Made by a program: the position numbers and the translations under genes. Positions 34,163 to 46,858 of a stretch of DNA of 64,000 nucleotides are shown here, in pieces. Under the pieces are notes generated by a model. It was not told the DNA's origin, did not search any database, and was given only the letters and a program-made list of their open reading frames with translations. Where the stretch lies: contig CAZTFF010000025.1 in the NCBI GenBank assembly GCA_964612485.1, positions 1 to 64,000 on the forward strand, in the 5' to 3' direction. Position 1 is the stretch's first letter. Every line of letters starts with the position of its first letter. Source of the DNA: JAFGNV01 sp964612485. GTDB taxonomy: Bacteria; Chloroflexota; Anaerolineae; 4572-78; J111.

Positions 34163-34540
34163 CTATTGCAAAACGTAGTGCGCCAGAGTGCGCTGGATAC
34201 CCACAATATCCATTCCCTTTTTGAGTTGGTGTTGAATCGGCGCGTTTGAGCCGTAAAGCCATATTCTCAACTCAGCATCCCGATCAAAACTACCGGCCGT
34301 TTCCACCGAAAAATGCGTGATGGATTGGTAAGGAATGGAGTGATAATCTACTTTTTTCCCGCTCATGCCTTGTTTATCAACCATAATCAGCCGTTTGTTG
34401 GTAAAAAGAAACATATCCCGTACCAGTTTGAAGGCTCGCGTTATTTGTTCATCCTCAACCAGCAGCGGGGTAAATTCATCCCCCAATTTTTTAACATCTA
34501 CTTCTTCAGCATTGCCCATGATTCCATCAAGAATACTCAT
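34163..34540 (-). CDS. Bacterial PH-domain protein
   Basis: 125 residues forming one bacterial pleckstrin-homology domain: EQITRAFKLVRDMFLFTNKR, then MVDKQGMSGKKVDYHSIPYQ, then ITHFSVETAGSFDRDAELRIWL and a C-terminal helix. This family is usually a stand-alone small cytoplasmic protein without known catalysis, perhaps forming rings. It starts 22 bp after the topoisomerase subunit gene and is probably co-transcribed with it. Confidence 0.88.
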   Translation of the reverse strand: MSILDGIMGNAEEVDVKKLGDEFTPLLVEDEQITRAFKLVRDMFLFTNKRLIMVDKQGMSGKKVDYHSIPYQSITHFSVETAGSFDRDAELRIWLYGSNAPIQHQLKKGMDIVGIQRTLAHYVLQ

Positions 34541-34562
34541 TCTGTTCTTACGATCCTTTCTG

Positions 34563-37007
34563 TTACTGCGTTAATATCACCAATCGATCTACTTTGTCTT
34601 TGCCTCGAATGGCAATCACATCCTTACCACGTTGGTTACGTTTGAGTTTGGGTAAAGATTTGGCGTAGACGGTTTTGTTGTTGCCTTTATCGGTCACTAT
34701 CATTACCCGGTCATTCACATTCACCGTGTCAGCCGTAGCCACGGGGCCCATAGCTTTGATGAGCGAAATTGCAATCACCCCCTGGCCGTAACGCCCCTGT
34801 TGGGGGAATTCGCTCAGAGAGATGCGTTTGCCCTGGCCCTGCTGGGTGACTAAAACCAGATCGCCGCGCGGTTTGACCGCCCCGCCGCCCACCAGGGCAT
34901 CGTCAGCACCCAATTTCATGCCCCAGACTCCGGCGGCGCTCAGGCCCATAGGCCGGACATCCTCTTCAACAAAACGGATAGCCTGTCCCTGAGCGCTGGT
35001 CAGGATCACATCATCTTTCCCCTGGGTGACAAAGGCGGTCAGCAGCGAGTCACCTTTTTCAACGCCCATCACCACCGCTTCCTGCCCCCGAATATTGACC
35101 AGGTCTTCCAGCGTAATGCGTTTGATCCGGCCCAGCCGAGACACCAGGCAGAGATACCCCTCCGGTGTTTCTTTGCTGTTGGGGATAGCTACTCCGGCCA
35201 CAATGCTTTTTACCGGGTCGGCGCTGAATTCGTGAACGCCGGCCCCCTCGCCCGGTGATTTTCCTTCGGGGACCTGGTGCATCGGCACCACAATAGCCCG
35301 CCCGCCGCCGGTAAAGAGATAGAGTGTATCGTGAGTGTGAGCGGCGGTCGCCGCCACCAGCGGGTCTTTCTGGCGGCCCCGGGCCGGGTCCAGGCCGTTG
35401 TCGGCGGGCCAGCGGCAGACCTGCCCGTTTTTGCTGGCGCAGACAACCACCTCTTCATCGGGCAGCAGATCGCCCGCGGTAATCAATTTACCGTTGGCCT
35501 CTTTGTCCACAATCACTGTGCGGCGCGGCGTACCAAAGGTTTTTTTTAGTTCAACCAGCTCTTCTTTGATAACATCCAGGATTTTTTTCGGTGTCTTGAG
35601 CAGTTTTTCTAGGTATTTGATGCGCTGCTGAACTTCTTTATATTCCGTTTCGATTTTCTTGCGTTCCAGCGCGGCCAGGCGGCGCAGCGGCATATTCAAA
35701 ATCGCGGCGGCCTGGATTTCGCTTAGTTTGAATTGTTTCCGCAAATTCTTTTTGGCCGTATCGACCGACCGTGATTTGCGAATGGTTTGAATCACTTCAT
35801 CCAGGTTATCCAGGGCAATGCGCAGGCCCTCCAAAATGTGAGCGCGGTTTTTAGCCTGATCCAACTCGTACCGGCTGCGGCGGGTAATGATTTCTTGCCG
35901 GTGTTCGATGAACAGTTGCAGCGAGCGTTTGATCGGCAGCAGCCGGGGTTCGCCATCCACCAGGGCCAGCATGTTGATGCTGAAAGTGCCGCGCAGCGTG
36001 GTCATTTTGAACAATTTTTTAATGATGGCTTCCGGGTTTACGTTCCGCGTCATTTCGATGACCAGCCGCATGCCCTGCCGGTCCGATTCATCGCGCAGGT
36101 CGGTCAGTCCATCGATTTTGCCGTCGCGGGCCAGCGTGGCAATTTTTTCAATCAGGCTGGCTTTGTTGGTCTGGTAGGGCAGTTCGGTGATAACCAGCCG
36201 GTGGCGATTACGGCTCATTTCTTCAACGTGAACTCTGGCCTGCACGGTGATGCGGCCCCGGCCTTTGGCATAGGCGGAACGGATCAAGTCATTTTCATCG
36301 CTGGAATTTTTGTCATCGTCTGCGTAGCGGTAGATGATGCCGCCGGTTGGAAAATCCGGCCCCTGGATGAATTTCATCAGGTCATCCATCGTTACATCCC
36401 TGTTGCGTTTCTGCCGGTCGATCATAAAGGTCAGCGCATCGCAAACCTCACCTAAATTGTGGGGCGGCACGCTGGTGGCCATGCCCACGGCAATTCCCGC
36501 CGCGCCGTTGACCAAAAAGTTCGGCGCGCGGGCGGGCAGTACCGTGGGTTCCAGCAAACTGCCGTCAAAATTTTCGGTAAAATCAACCGTATTTTTCTCC
36601 AGGTCGGCCATCATTTCGCTCGACAACATGGTCTGGCGGGCTTCGGTGTACCGCATAGCGGCGGGGGGGTCCCCATCAATCGAGCCAAAATTGCCCTGGC
36701 CGTCAACCAGCGGGGCGCGCATTGAGAAATCTTGGGCCATACGAGCCATGGCATCGTACACGGCGGCATCGCCGTGCGGGTGATATTTACCCAGCACTTC
36801 GCCCACAATGCGGGCGCTTTTTTTGTACGGTTGGGTGGGGCGCAGCCCCATATCGTGCATCGCGTACAAAATACGCCGGTGGACGGGTTTCAGCCCGTCT
36901 CGCACATCGGGCAGGGCGCGGGCCACAATGACGCTCATGGCGTAATCCAGATACGCCTCCTGCATTTCCTGGTCGATGTCTACCTGGCGTACAATTCCAA
37001 CTTCCAT
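34563..37007 (-). CDS. gyrA: Type IIA topoisomerase subunit A (GyrA/ParC)
   Basis: 814 residues. The breakage-reunion domain has the catalytic Tyr120 in AAMRYTEAR; the C-terminal half is a beta-pinwheel (about residues 505-810). It starts at ATG 37007 after GGAGG. At the quinolone pocket the sequence is HGDAAVYDAM: Ala81 replaces the usual Ser (E. coli Ser83), with Asp85 conserved. The GyrA box of the pinwheel, normally QRRGGKG, is degenerate (PARGRQK at the expected place), so it might be a decatenase-type ParC and not a true gyrase. No B subunit is encoded in the window. The partner is GyrB/ParE from elsewhere. Confidence 0.92.
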   Translation of the reverse strand: MEVGIVRQVDIDQEMQEAYLDYAMSVIVARALPDVRDGLKPVHRRILYAMHDMGLRPTQPYKKSARIVGEVLGKYHPHGDAAVYDAMARMAQDFSMRAPLVDGQGNFGSIDGDPPAAMRYTEARQTMLSSEMMADLEKNTVDFTENFDGSLLEPTVLPARAPNFLVNGAAGIAVGMATSVPPHNLGEVCDALTFMIDRQKRNRDVTMDDLMKFIQGPDFPTGGIIYRYADDDKNSSDENDLIRSAYAKGRGRITVQARVHVEEMSRNRHRLVITELPYQTNKASLIEKIATLARDGKIDGLTDLRDESDRQGMRLVIEMTRNVNPEAIIKKLFKMTTLRGTFSINMLALVDGEPRLLPIKRSLQLFIEHRQEIITRRSRYELDQAKNRAHILEGLRIALDNLDEVIQTIRKSRSVDTAKKNLRKQFKLSEIQAAAILNMPLRRLAALERKKIETEYKEVQQRIKYLEKLLKTPKKILDVIKEELVELKKTFGTPRRTVIVDKEANGKLITAGDLLPDEEVVVCASKNGQVCRWPADNGLDPARGRQKDPLVAATAAHTHDTLYLFTGGGRAIVVPMHQVPEGKSPGEGAGVHEFSADPVKSIVAGVAIPNSKETPEGYLCLVSRLGRIKRITLEDLVNIRGQEAVVMGVEKGDSLLTAFVTQGKDDVILTSAQGQAIRFVEEDVRPMGLSAAGVWGMKLGADDALVGGGAVKPRGDLVLVTQQGQGKRISLSEFPQQGRYGQGVIAISLIKAMGPVATADTVNVNDRVMIVTDKGNNKTVYAKSLPKLKRNQRGKDVIAIRGKDKVDRLVILTQ

Positions 37008-37068
37008 AACAGCCTCCACCTACATCTAGTATCAGAACATAAATTCTACACAAAATATGCCTGCTATT

Positions 37069-37096
37069 ATTATAGCATTTTTGAGAGGGATGGCAA
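37069..37096 (-). promoter_or_regulatory. Candidate promoter of the topoisomerase gene
   Basis: On the minus strand TTGCCA (37096-37091), a 16-bp spacer and TATAAT (37074-37069) lie about 60 bp before the start codon. Confidence 0.55.
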
Positions 37097-37107
37097 CAAG
37101 AAAAAGG

Positions 37108-37170
37108 GTCTGTCCAAGATTTTGGACAGACAAGGGGGCGCGGGGGAATCCCCCCGAATCCCCCAGGTTT
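37108..37170. repeat. Hairpin-rich intergenic repeat
   Basis: GTCTGTCCAA (37108-37117) and its perfect complement (37122-37131) form a 10-bp stem with a 4-nt loop, followed by nested GGGGGATTC/GAATCCCCC palindromes to about 37170. It separates the topoisomerase promoter from the bS21 terminator. Confidence 0.65.
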
Positions 37171-37204
37171 GTCGAGAATTCCTAAATTTCTGGACGCACC
37201 CAAC

Positions 37205-37239
37205 AAAAAGAGGGCAACTATACTTTAGTCGCCCTCTTT
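37205..37239 (-). terminator. Rho-independent terminator after rpsU
   Basis: Read on the minus strand, AAAGAGGGC (37239-37231) pairs with GCCCTCTTT (37215-37207), followed by further T residues. It lies 20 bp after the bS21 stop and would end the rpoC-rpsU transcript. Confidence 0.85.
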
Positions 37240-37258
37240 GCAGAAATATAAGATGCAG

Positions 37259-37462
37259 TTAATTGTTCCGGCTTTGCCGGCGTAACATCTTGCGGCGAGC
37301 TTTACGGATAGCGCGTTGCTTGGCCAGCCGGCGCTGCTCGCTTTTGGAAACGTACCATCGTTTTTTGCGATACGTGCTCAAAATGCGAGACTTGACAATT
37401 TCTTTGCGGAATCTTTTCAGCAGAGACTCTTGCGATTCACCATCTCTTAATTCTACGCTCAA
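37259..37462 (-). CDS. rpsU: 30S ribosomal protein bS21
   Basis: 67 residues, very basic. The core RKEIVKSRILSTYRKKRWYV and the C-terminal KQRAIRKARRKMLRRQ helix are those of bS21, a small-subunit protein near the platform that helps mRNA binding at initiation. It starts 36 bp after the rpoC stop and ends just before a terminator, so it is very likely the last gene of the rpoC transcript. Confidence 0.95.
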   Translation of the reverse strand: MSVELRDGESQESLLKRFRKEIVKSRILSTYRKKRWYVSKSEQRRLAKQRAIRKARRKMLRRQSRNN

Positions 37463-37498
37463 TTAACCCACACCCCCCTTCTGTTTGAGAATTCTATG

Positions 37499-41782
<4,284 letters not shown>

Positions 41783-41903
41783 GGTAAAACCTCCTCAAAT
41801 AATAAATTTAGAAATTAGAGGAACTGTATCTGCTCGAACAACTTATTACGTTTGGAGAAGATACGTGAAATTAGAAATAGATACGGAAGCGGGTTTCTAA
41901 CTT

Positions 41904-42785
41904 CTAATTGTTTTGATTTTCATGCACTGCCAGATATTGGGCAGTGATTGCACTATTTTGATGCCCTAACCTTTTGGAAACGAGGTCAAGATCGTTCGTT
42001 TCCGTTAAGAGTTGGAGGGCAAATGTTCTTCGCAGCGATTGGGCCGAAATTCCTTCCAGGCCGGCGGTTTTGGCCGAATCGTTGATAATGCGCTGGATCG
42101 TCCGGTCGGAAACGGCATGGCCCTGTTGGTTCAGAAATAGGTGTTCGGTGTGTTCCGTTCGCGGGCGGATTTCCAGGTAGTTGTTCAATGTTTTGCAGAC
42201 CTCGTTGCACAGGGGCAGGTAACGTGTTTGGTTATTGGCCCCGTTCCGCACCTGTAACCGCAGGCCCGGATTATCAAAGATCATATCTTCCCGGCGTAAA
42301 TCAGCAATTTCGCTCACGCGCAAACCGGTATGCAACAATAATGACAAAATGGCTACGTCCCGTCGGGCCAGACCGGCGCGCGAACCATTACCGGCAGCGG
42401 CCAATAATTTTTCCGCCTCTTCCTTGGTTAAGGGCCGCGAAACAGCCTGCCCATCTTGTTGAACCAGGGCCACCCCCCCGGTAGGGTTGATTAGTATCGC
42501 GCCGGATTCTTGAGCGTAGGCGAAAAATTTTCTAAGGGCCATCAGGTGTCGGTTAACGGTGGAGGGGGCGCGGTTCACCTGTTGGGTTAGATAGTACCGG
42601 TAGAGCCGGATATGTTCCTGGTTGACGCCGGTCAGCGCGAATTCAGGCCCAAATTCAATATGGCCCCACCGCAGAAACGTGCGCAAATCGGCCAGATAGT
42701 TGACTATGGTTGACGAGGCCAGCCGTAAATCGGCCAGCCATCGTTCAAATTTTGCCAGTATAATTTCATCCTGTTCCTGAGACAT
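41904..42785 (-). CDS. Tyrosine recombinase (XerC/D-like) with altered active site
   Basis: 293 residues from ATG 42785. The N-terminal SAM-like core-binding domain (about 10-100) and the catalytic domain are complete. Arg156 (HTGLRVSEI), Arg252, His275 (LGH) and the nucleophile Tyr284 are present. The usual HxLRH box reads QSLRR, so His249 is Gln and the last His is Arg; the Lys of the beta-hairpin is not evident either. It may be a slow, specialised or decayed recombinase. It lies 121 bp upstream of rpoC on the same strand. No attachment sites or excisionase were seen. Confidence 0.85.
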   Translation of the reverse strand: MSQEQDEIILAKFERWLADLRLASSTIVNYLADLRTFLRWGHIEFGPEFALTGVNQEHIRLYRYYLTQQVNRAPSTVNRHLMALRKFFAYAQESGAILINPTGGVALVQQDGQAVSRPLTKEEAEKLLAAAGNGSRAGLARRDVAILSLLLHTGLRVSEIADLRREDMIFDNPGLRLQVRNGANNQTRYLPLCNEVCKTLNNYLEIRPRTEHTEHLFLNQQGHAVSDRTIQRIINDSAKTAGLEGISAQSLRRTFALQLLTETNDLDLVSKRLGHQNSAITAQYLAVHENQNN

Positions 42786-43283
42786 CGTCCAACTCAATAA
42801 AAGACCGGAGCAGCCATACGCGCAAGCGATGTGTGGCGCTCCAAAATTGGGTGTAGATCCTCACCACATTAACCCCGACAATAAAAATACGCCGCGTCAA
42901 TGGGGCGTGAATCTTCCATCAGTCAAAAGTATGGAAATATGATACGGTGGGGATATTTGTTTAGCCAGCTTTTTGTATGTTTACTTTATACGCAATAATT
43001 ATAATCAATGATCCCTGATCGGTCAAATTACGCATTTAGAAAATTGGAGATTAGGTCTAATCCAGGGATTTAGGTCTAATCCAGGGATTAGAGATTGGGA
43101 GATTTTTAGCCTGGAATCTCCCCTCTCTAATCTCCCGACAAATTGGGAAAGTTGGTTAATTCTCATTTCTAAGCCGTACAGTTTCTGTAGGATTCTGGCC
43201 CCCGCCTGCCAATTTTTGTTCGGTATAAAGGTACTATGCGCTTTTTGCGTACTATATATTGCGTATCTAGCGTTGGGAATTCG
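42786..43283. other. Long non-coding stretch between divergent genes
   Basis: The 645-bp space between the recombinase and the four-repeat protein has no credible gene. 42786-43030 holds nothing I recognise. 43036-43140 is a dispersed repeat, 43190-43283 has AT-rich sequence with a GCGTAC/GCGTATC-like run, and the end is the promoter described below. Confidence 0.6.
43036..43140. repeat. Dispersed GATTAGAGATT-type repeat with 19-bp tandem unit
   Basis: ttaggtctaatccagggat occurs twice in tandem (43051-43069 and 43070-43088). Next to it GGGAGATT (43097-43104) pairs with AATCTCCC. The same vocabulary (attagagatt, aatctctaat) occurs in the repeat at 1441-1486. Confidence 0.7.
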
Positions 43284-43336
43284 TAGGCTAAATAGCCTAT
43301 TTCTTGTTGGTAAAACGTAGGCTATTATGCTATAAT
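43284..43336 (+). promoter_or_regulatory. Promoter with palindromic operator candidate
   Basis: TTGGTA (43307-43312), 18 bp, TATAAT (43331-43336) form a good sigma70-type promoter. TAGGCTAAATAGCCTA (43284-43299) is a perfect palindrome with a 2-nt centre just upstream, and a third copy of TAGGCTA (43318-43324) lies between the -35 and -10 boxes, where a bound repressor would block polymerase. Confidence 0.6.
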
Positions 43337-43430
43337 GTTTCGCGGTGTTTGGGATGTATGACAAATTACCCAATGACAACAATCCAATTTAATCATATAA
43401 TTTCAATGAAAGAAGGAAGGAGCTTTATCC

Positions 43431-45377
43431 ATGTTTACACGTCCCAGGAGAACAAAAAAAATGAAAAAATATGCAAAATCGCTCACGGTAGTAAAAATTA
43501 CAACCCTTGTGATGGCCCTGGCCGTCGTCTTATTAATTGTTTCAATCTCGATGGCCGCCGGGGGTGGCGGCGGCGACACGCCTGCGGAGGCTGTTACGCT
43601 TGATGCCGAAGTTAATCAGGGCAAACTCCAGCCATTAGAGCAGCACTGGTTTAAGTTTGTTGCCGATCCTGAAGGCCGCGATATTGATATCGAAAAAACC
43701 CTGACCTTAATCTACACCCCAAATCAACCATTTACGGCCCAATATATTAACCTCAGAATCTATGAAGAAAATCAAATTGCTCTCTTTGATAATGGCGATG
43801 TAACCGCCATGGCCCATATGGGCGCCGGCAGCCCCATTGAACGGGATAGTAACCCGGAAACCGGCGAGCAGGTATGGACCGGTTGGGTATACGGCCCCAA
43901 AACCTACTATATTATGTTGGCCAACAACAGCGACTTTCCCATCGACTATTATTTCTTTAATGCCGATGTGAAGCAAGCTGAACTGGGCGCGATTGAACCA
44001 CCCCCGGAAGCTGACCAGCCCGAAGCTGCCGAGAGTGACGAGCCGTATTATGAGATCACCGAAGCCGGCATCGATCCGCTCAGCCCGGCGGAACTCTCTG
44101 CCGACGGCGTGACGCACGGTAAACTTTCTGCTAACGAATCCGGCTGGTATACCTTCGAGTTCCCCGACCCTGACAATCAACGGAGTATCAAAGAAGTAGA
44201 GTATACGCTCTTCTACACTCCTATGGACGGTAACCTGCGCCATTTGGTTAACTTTGAACTCTTCCGGGCCGGTGAAGCCGACTTCTGGGCGCGGGGCGAT
44301 GGCGCGGAAGGTATGACCAATTTTGGCGCCGGCGCCATTGTTGAACGGGACCGCAATTATCTGACCGGCGAACGGTTGTGGAGCGGCGCGGTTCTAAACG
44401 GCGATACCTACCTGTTGTCTGTTAAAAACGATACCGGTATTGAGATCGATTACTGGCTGGTGGAAGGCGATGTCTACGATTTTGAGTTAGAAGGCCCCAC
44501 CTTTGCCGCAACCAAGGTTTATGCGCCGGGCGCGGCCCCTACTACCTCTCTGCCGTTGGTATTAGGTGAAAATGTGGGTAAATTGATGCCGGGCGAGCAA
44601 GCGTGGCACAGTTTCTTCATTACCGATTTTGACAATGAAGCCTTTGAGCAGATGGCGCTCACCATGGTGGCCACCCCCGCCGACGGCAACCGCGATCACT
44701 ATGTAACTTTTGAGGTGTTCCGCGCCGGACCGGATGTGCAGTACTGGTCCGAAACCGACCTCGACAACACCCAAATCAACAATATGGGCGCGGGCAGCCT
44801 GGTGGTACGGGATGATAACCCCTGGACGATGGAGCGTTTCTGGAACGGCTGGGTACTGGATAACAACCTGTATCTGGTCCAGGTTCGGAACGGTTCCGAT
44901 GTGCCCATTGATTACCACCTCTTTACCGGCGATGTTTACCGCCCGCCATTGGGCGAGGAAGAAGCGCCTCAGGTTGAAATCACCGCCGATCCCGGCGAAG
45001 CGCGCGAAACCGCGTTTGATCTGGCGCTCGGCGTTAACCGGGGCCAGTTGGATCCCGGCGAAGAAACCTGGTACCGCTTCACCCGGGCCGATGTTGGCGC
45101 TGCGGGCGATGAAACCAATTTCACCATGGTATTTACGCCCAACGATGGCAACCGCGTTTACAACGTAGCCCTCGATCTCTATTCCGGCGCGGAGCGCAAT
45201 CGCTTTGGCAGCGGTCAGGTTGTGGAACGCGATAACGATGTTACTACCGGCGAGTTGCTCTGGAACGGACAAGTAAGACCCAATGAGGTTTATTACATGC
45301 GCGTTGGCAATGACAGCGACACCCGCATCAACTACTGGATCTTCCCGGATGATGTAATTAACGCCAATCTGGATTAA
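43431..45377 (+). CDS. Exported protein with four tandem beta-rich repeats
   Basis: 648 residues. A basic N-terminus and a hydrophobic segment (about 22-43) ending in SMAAGG suggest a signal peptide or anchor. Four repeats of about 130 residues follow (about 50-185, 205-335, 365-495, 520-648). Each has GKL or GQL, an aromatic pair (WFKF, WYTF, WHSF, WYRF), a YTP/DGN turn, GAGxxVERDxN, TGExLWxG and a closing V(R/K)NxSxxxIDY strand. The layout recalls pre-peptidase C-terminal-like domains, but I cannot name the family. A surface or binding role is inferred. RBS GGAAGGAG precedes ATG 43431; ATG 43461 is an alternative. It has its own promoter and terminator. Confidence 0.85.
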   Translation: MFTRPRRTKKMKKYAKSLTVVKITTLVMALAVVLLIVSISMAAGGGGGDTPAEAVTLDAEVNQGKLQPLEQHWFKFVADPEGRDIDIEKTLTLIYTPNQPFTAQYINLRIYEENQIALFDNGDVTAMAHMGAGSPIERDSNPETGEQVWTGWVYGPKTYYIMLANNSDFPIDYYFFNADVKQAELGAIEPPPEADQPEAAESDEPYYEITEAGIDPLSPAELSADGVTHGKLSANESGWYTFEFPDPDNQRSIKEVEYTLFYTPMDGNLRHLVNFELFRAGEADFWARGDGAEGMTNFGAGAIVERDRNYLTGERLWSGAVLNGDTYLLSVKNDTGIEIDYWLVEGDVYDFELEGPTFAATKVYAPGAAPTTSLPLVLGENVGKLMPGEQAWHSFFITDFDNEAFEQMALTMVATPADGNRDHYVTFEVFRAGPDVQYWSETDLDNTQINNMGAGSLVVRDDNPWTMERFWNGWVLDNNLYLVQVRNGSDVPIDYHLFTGDVYRPPLGEEEAPQVEITADPGEARETAFDLALGVNRGQLDPGEETWYRFTRADVGAAGDETNFTMVFTPNDGNRVYNVALDLYSGAERNRFGSGQVVERDNDVTTGELLWNGQVRPNEVYYMRVGNDSDTRINYWIFPDDVINANLD

Positions 45378-45404
45378 CTAAGTCGCTAATAATCTTACAG
45401 AAAT

Positions 45405-45440
45405 AAAAGTAGAGTGGCAATTGAGCCACTCTACTTTTTT
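45405..45440. terminator. Bidirectional rho-independent terminator
   Basis: A perfect 14-bp stem, AAAAGTAGAGTGGC (45405-45418) with its complement (45425-45438), 6-nt loop AATTGA, and T-runs on both strands. It sits between the convergent four-repeat gene and prfB and should serve both. Confidence 0.92.
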
Positions 45441-45458
45441 ATTTGGCTATTTTTCTGT

Positions 45459-46560
45459 CTAATTGTCGCCAATCGTATGGCGCAGGTAAGTCTCAATAAA
45501 ATCGTCCAAACGACCGTCCAGCACCGCTTCGGCGTTGCCCACCTCGTGGTCGGTGCGGTGATCTTTGACCATTTTGTACGGATGCAACACGTACGAGCGG
45601 ATCTGGTTGCCCCAGCCCGCTTCCACATGCTGGCCCTTTAACCGGGCTTGTTCTTCCTCCTGCTTTTTCAACTCCATGTCATATAAACGGCCTCGCAAAA
45701 TACGCATCGCCATTTCCTTGTTTTGAGACTGGCTGCGCTCATTTTGGCAGGTGACTACCGTGCCGGTCGGTTTGTGTTTGATACGAATAGCCGTGGAGTT
45801 TTTTTGAACATGCTGTCCACCGGCCCCGCCCGATTTGTAAACATCAATTTCCAGATCATCGGGGTTCATGTCAATTTCAATATCGGTATCAATATCGGGC
45901 ACGGCTTCAACCAGCGCAAACGAGGTGTGCCGCCGGTTCGAGGCGTCAAACGGCGAAATCCGCACCAGACGGTGAACGCCCCGCTCCGCTTTAGCGTAGC
46001 CGTAGGCATATTCACCATCGAGTTCCATGGTAACGCTCTTGATGCCGGCCTCATCGCCATCGGTCCGGTCGATAATGGTGGTCTGGTAGCCTCGATTCTC
46101 GGCCCAGCGGGTATACATCCGCAGCAGCATTTCGGCCCAATCCTGGCTTTCGGTGCCGCCGGCGCCGGCGTGAATAGACAGCAGCGCCGAGTTCTTATCG
46201 TGCTTGCCCGACAGCGCCAGTTGAAATTCTAAATCTTCAAACTGCGCTTCTAATTCTTCAACCTCTTTCGTCAGGTCTTCCAGCATCGACTCATCACCTT
46301 CCGCCTCGGCCATCTCGATCATTTCCAGCGAGTCTTTTACCCGGCGCTCGATGCCCTGCCACGTTTCTACCGTTTCCCGCAAATCCGAAAGCTCGCGCAT
46401 TTTCTCCTGCGCTACCTGTTGATCGTTCCAAAAATCGGCCTGTTGCGATTCTTTTTCTAACGCATCAATCTGTTTTTCTTTGCCCGCGATGTCAAAGACG
46501 CACCATGTTTGAACCGATATGATGGGCCATATCGGTAAGTCGGCTGCGTAATTCTTCCAT
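45459..46560 (-). CDS. prfB: Peptide chain release factor 2, with programmed +1 frameshift
   Basis: 366 residues after frameshifting. Frame 0 runs from ATG 46560 (RBS GGAG) for 22 codons to CTT (46497-46495) and then meets TGA (46494-46492). Skipping the T at 46494 continues with GAC (46493-46491) into the main frame, which gives the normal RF2 N-terminus (DIAGKEKQIDALEKE, then DFWNDQQ). The site CTT TGA C is the classical RF2 autoregulatory site: when RF2 is scarce, the UGA is read slowly and the shift occurs. The SPF anticodon-like motif and SGGAGGQ at the peptidyl centre are intact. It recognises UGA and UAA stops. Confidence 0.97.
46491..46497 (-). promoter_or_regulatory. RF2 frameshift site CTTTGAC
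   Basis: The CUU UGA C heptamer is in the correct frame at codons 22-23 of prfB. A strong upstream Shine-Dalgarno-like AGGGGG, present in E. coli, is not obvious here (ATGGTGCGT precedes), so shift efficiency may differ. Confidence 0.93.
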
Positions 46561-46615
46561 CAGAAACTCCTTGAATCATTAAATAGTTATAAATATGATT
46601 GAACCGCAAACAGAT

Positions 46616-46645
46616 ATTATAGCACCAATCAAGCATATCGGCCAA
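46616..46645 (-). promoter_or_regulatory. Candidate prfB promoter
   Basis: On the minus strand TTGGCC (46645-46640), 18 bp, TATAAT (46621-46616), about 55 bp before the prfB start. Confidence 0.5.
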
Positions 46646-46734
46646 GCCTAAGATCAAGCTTCGACAATTCTCATAATGACTTTGCGTCAATAAACGTGTC
46701 GGTTTCATTCGGGTTTTAGTAAAATATTCACTCC

Positions 46735-46798
46735 AAAACGGAGCTGTTCACTTTCTAAAACGGAGCTGTTCACTTTCCAAAACGATACTGTTCATTTT
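46735..46798. repeat. Three tandem 22-bp repeats (aaaacggagctgttcacttt)
   Basis: Copies at 46735-46756, 46757-46778 and a degenerate 46779-46798, in the space between prfB and the nuclease-like gene. Clustered direct repeats ending in TGTTCA-type sequence resemble the multiple terminal repeats of some IS families, but no transposase remains nearby. Confidence 0.75.
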
Positions 46799-46858
46799 AC
46801 CGGAGGAACAGCCGAGTTGGGGTGCAGCCAAAGGCATCCTATTTTCCCCGGCCAAATT

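Noticed and set aside
41783..41903. Attachment site between recombinase and rpoC
   Set aside because: I saw only weak AT-rich inverted wording (attagaaata and ttctaacttctaatt) and no direct repeat elsewhere in the window that would mark an integrated element.
46491..46497. prfB as a frameshifted pseudogene
   Set aside because: The stop is the conserved CTT TGA C site at the right codon, and both reading frames are conserved RF2 sequence.
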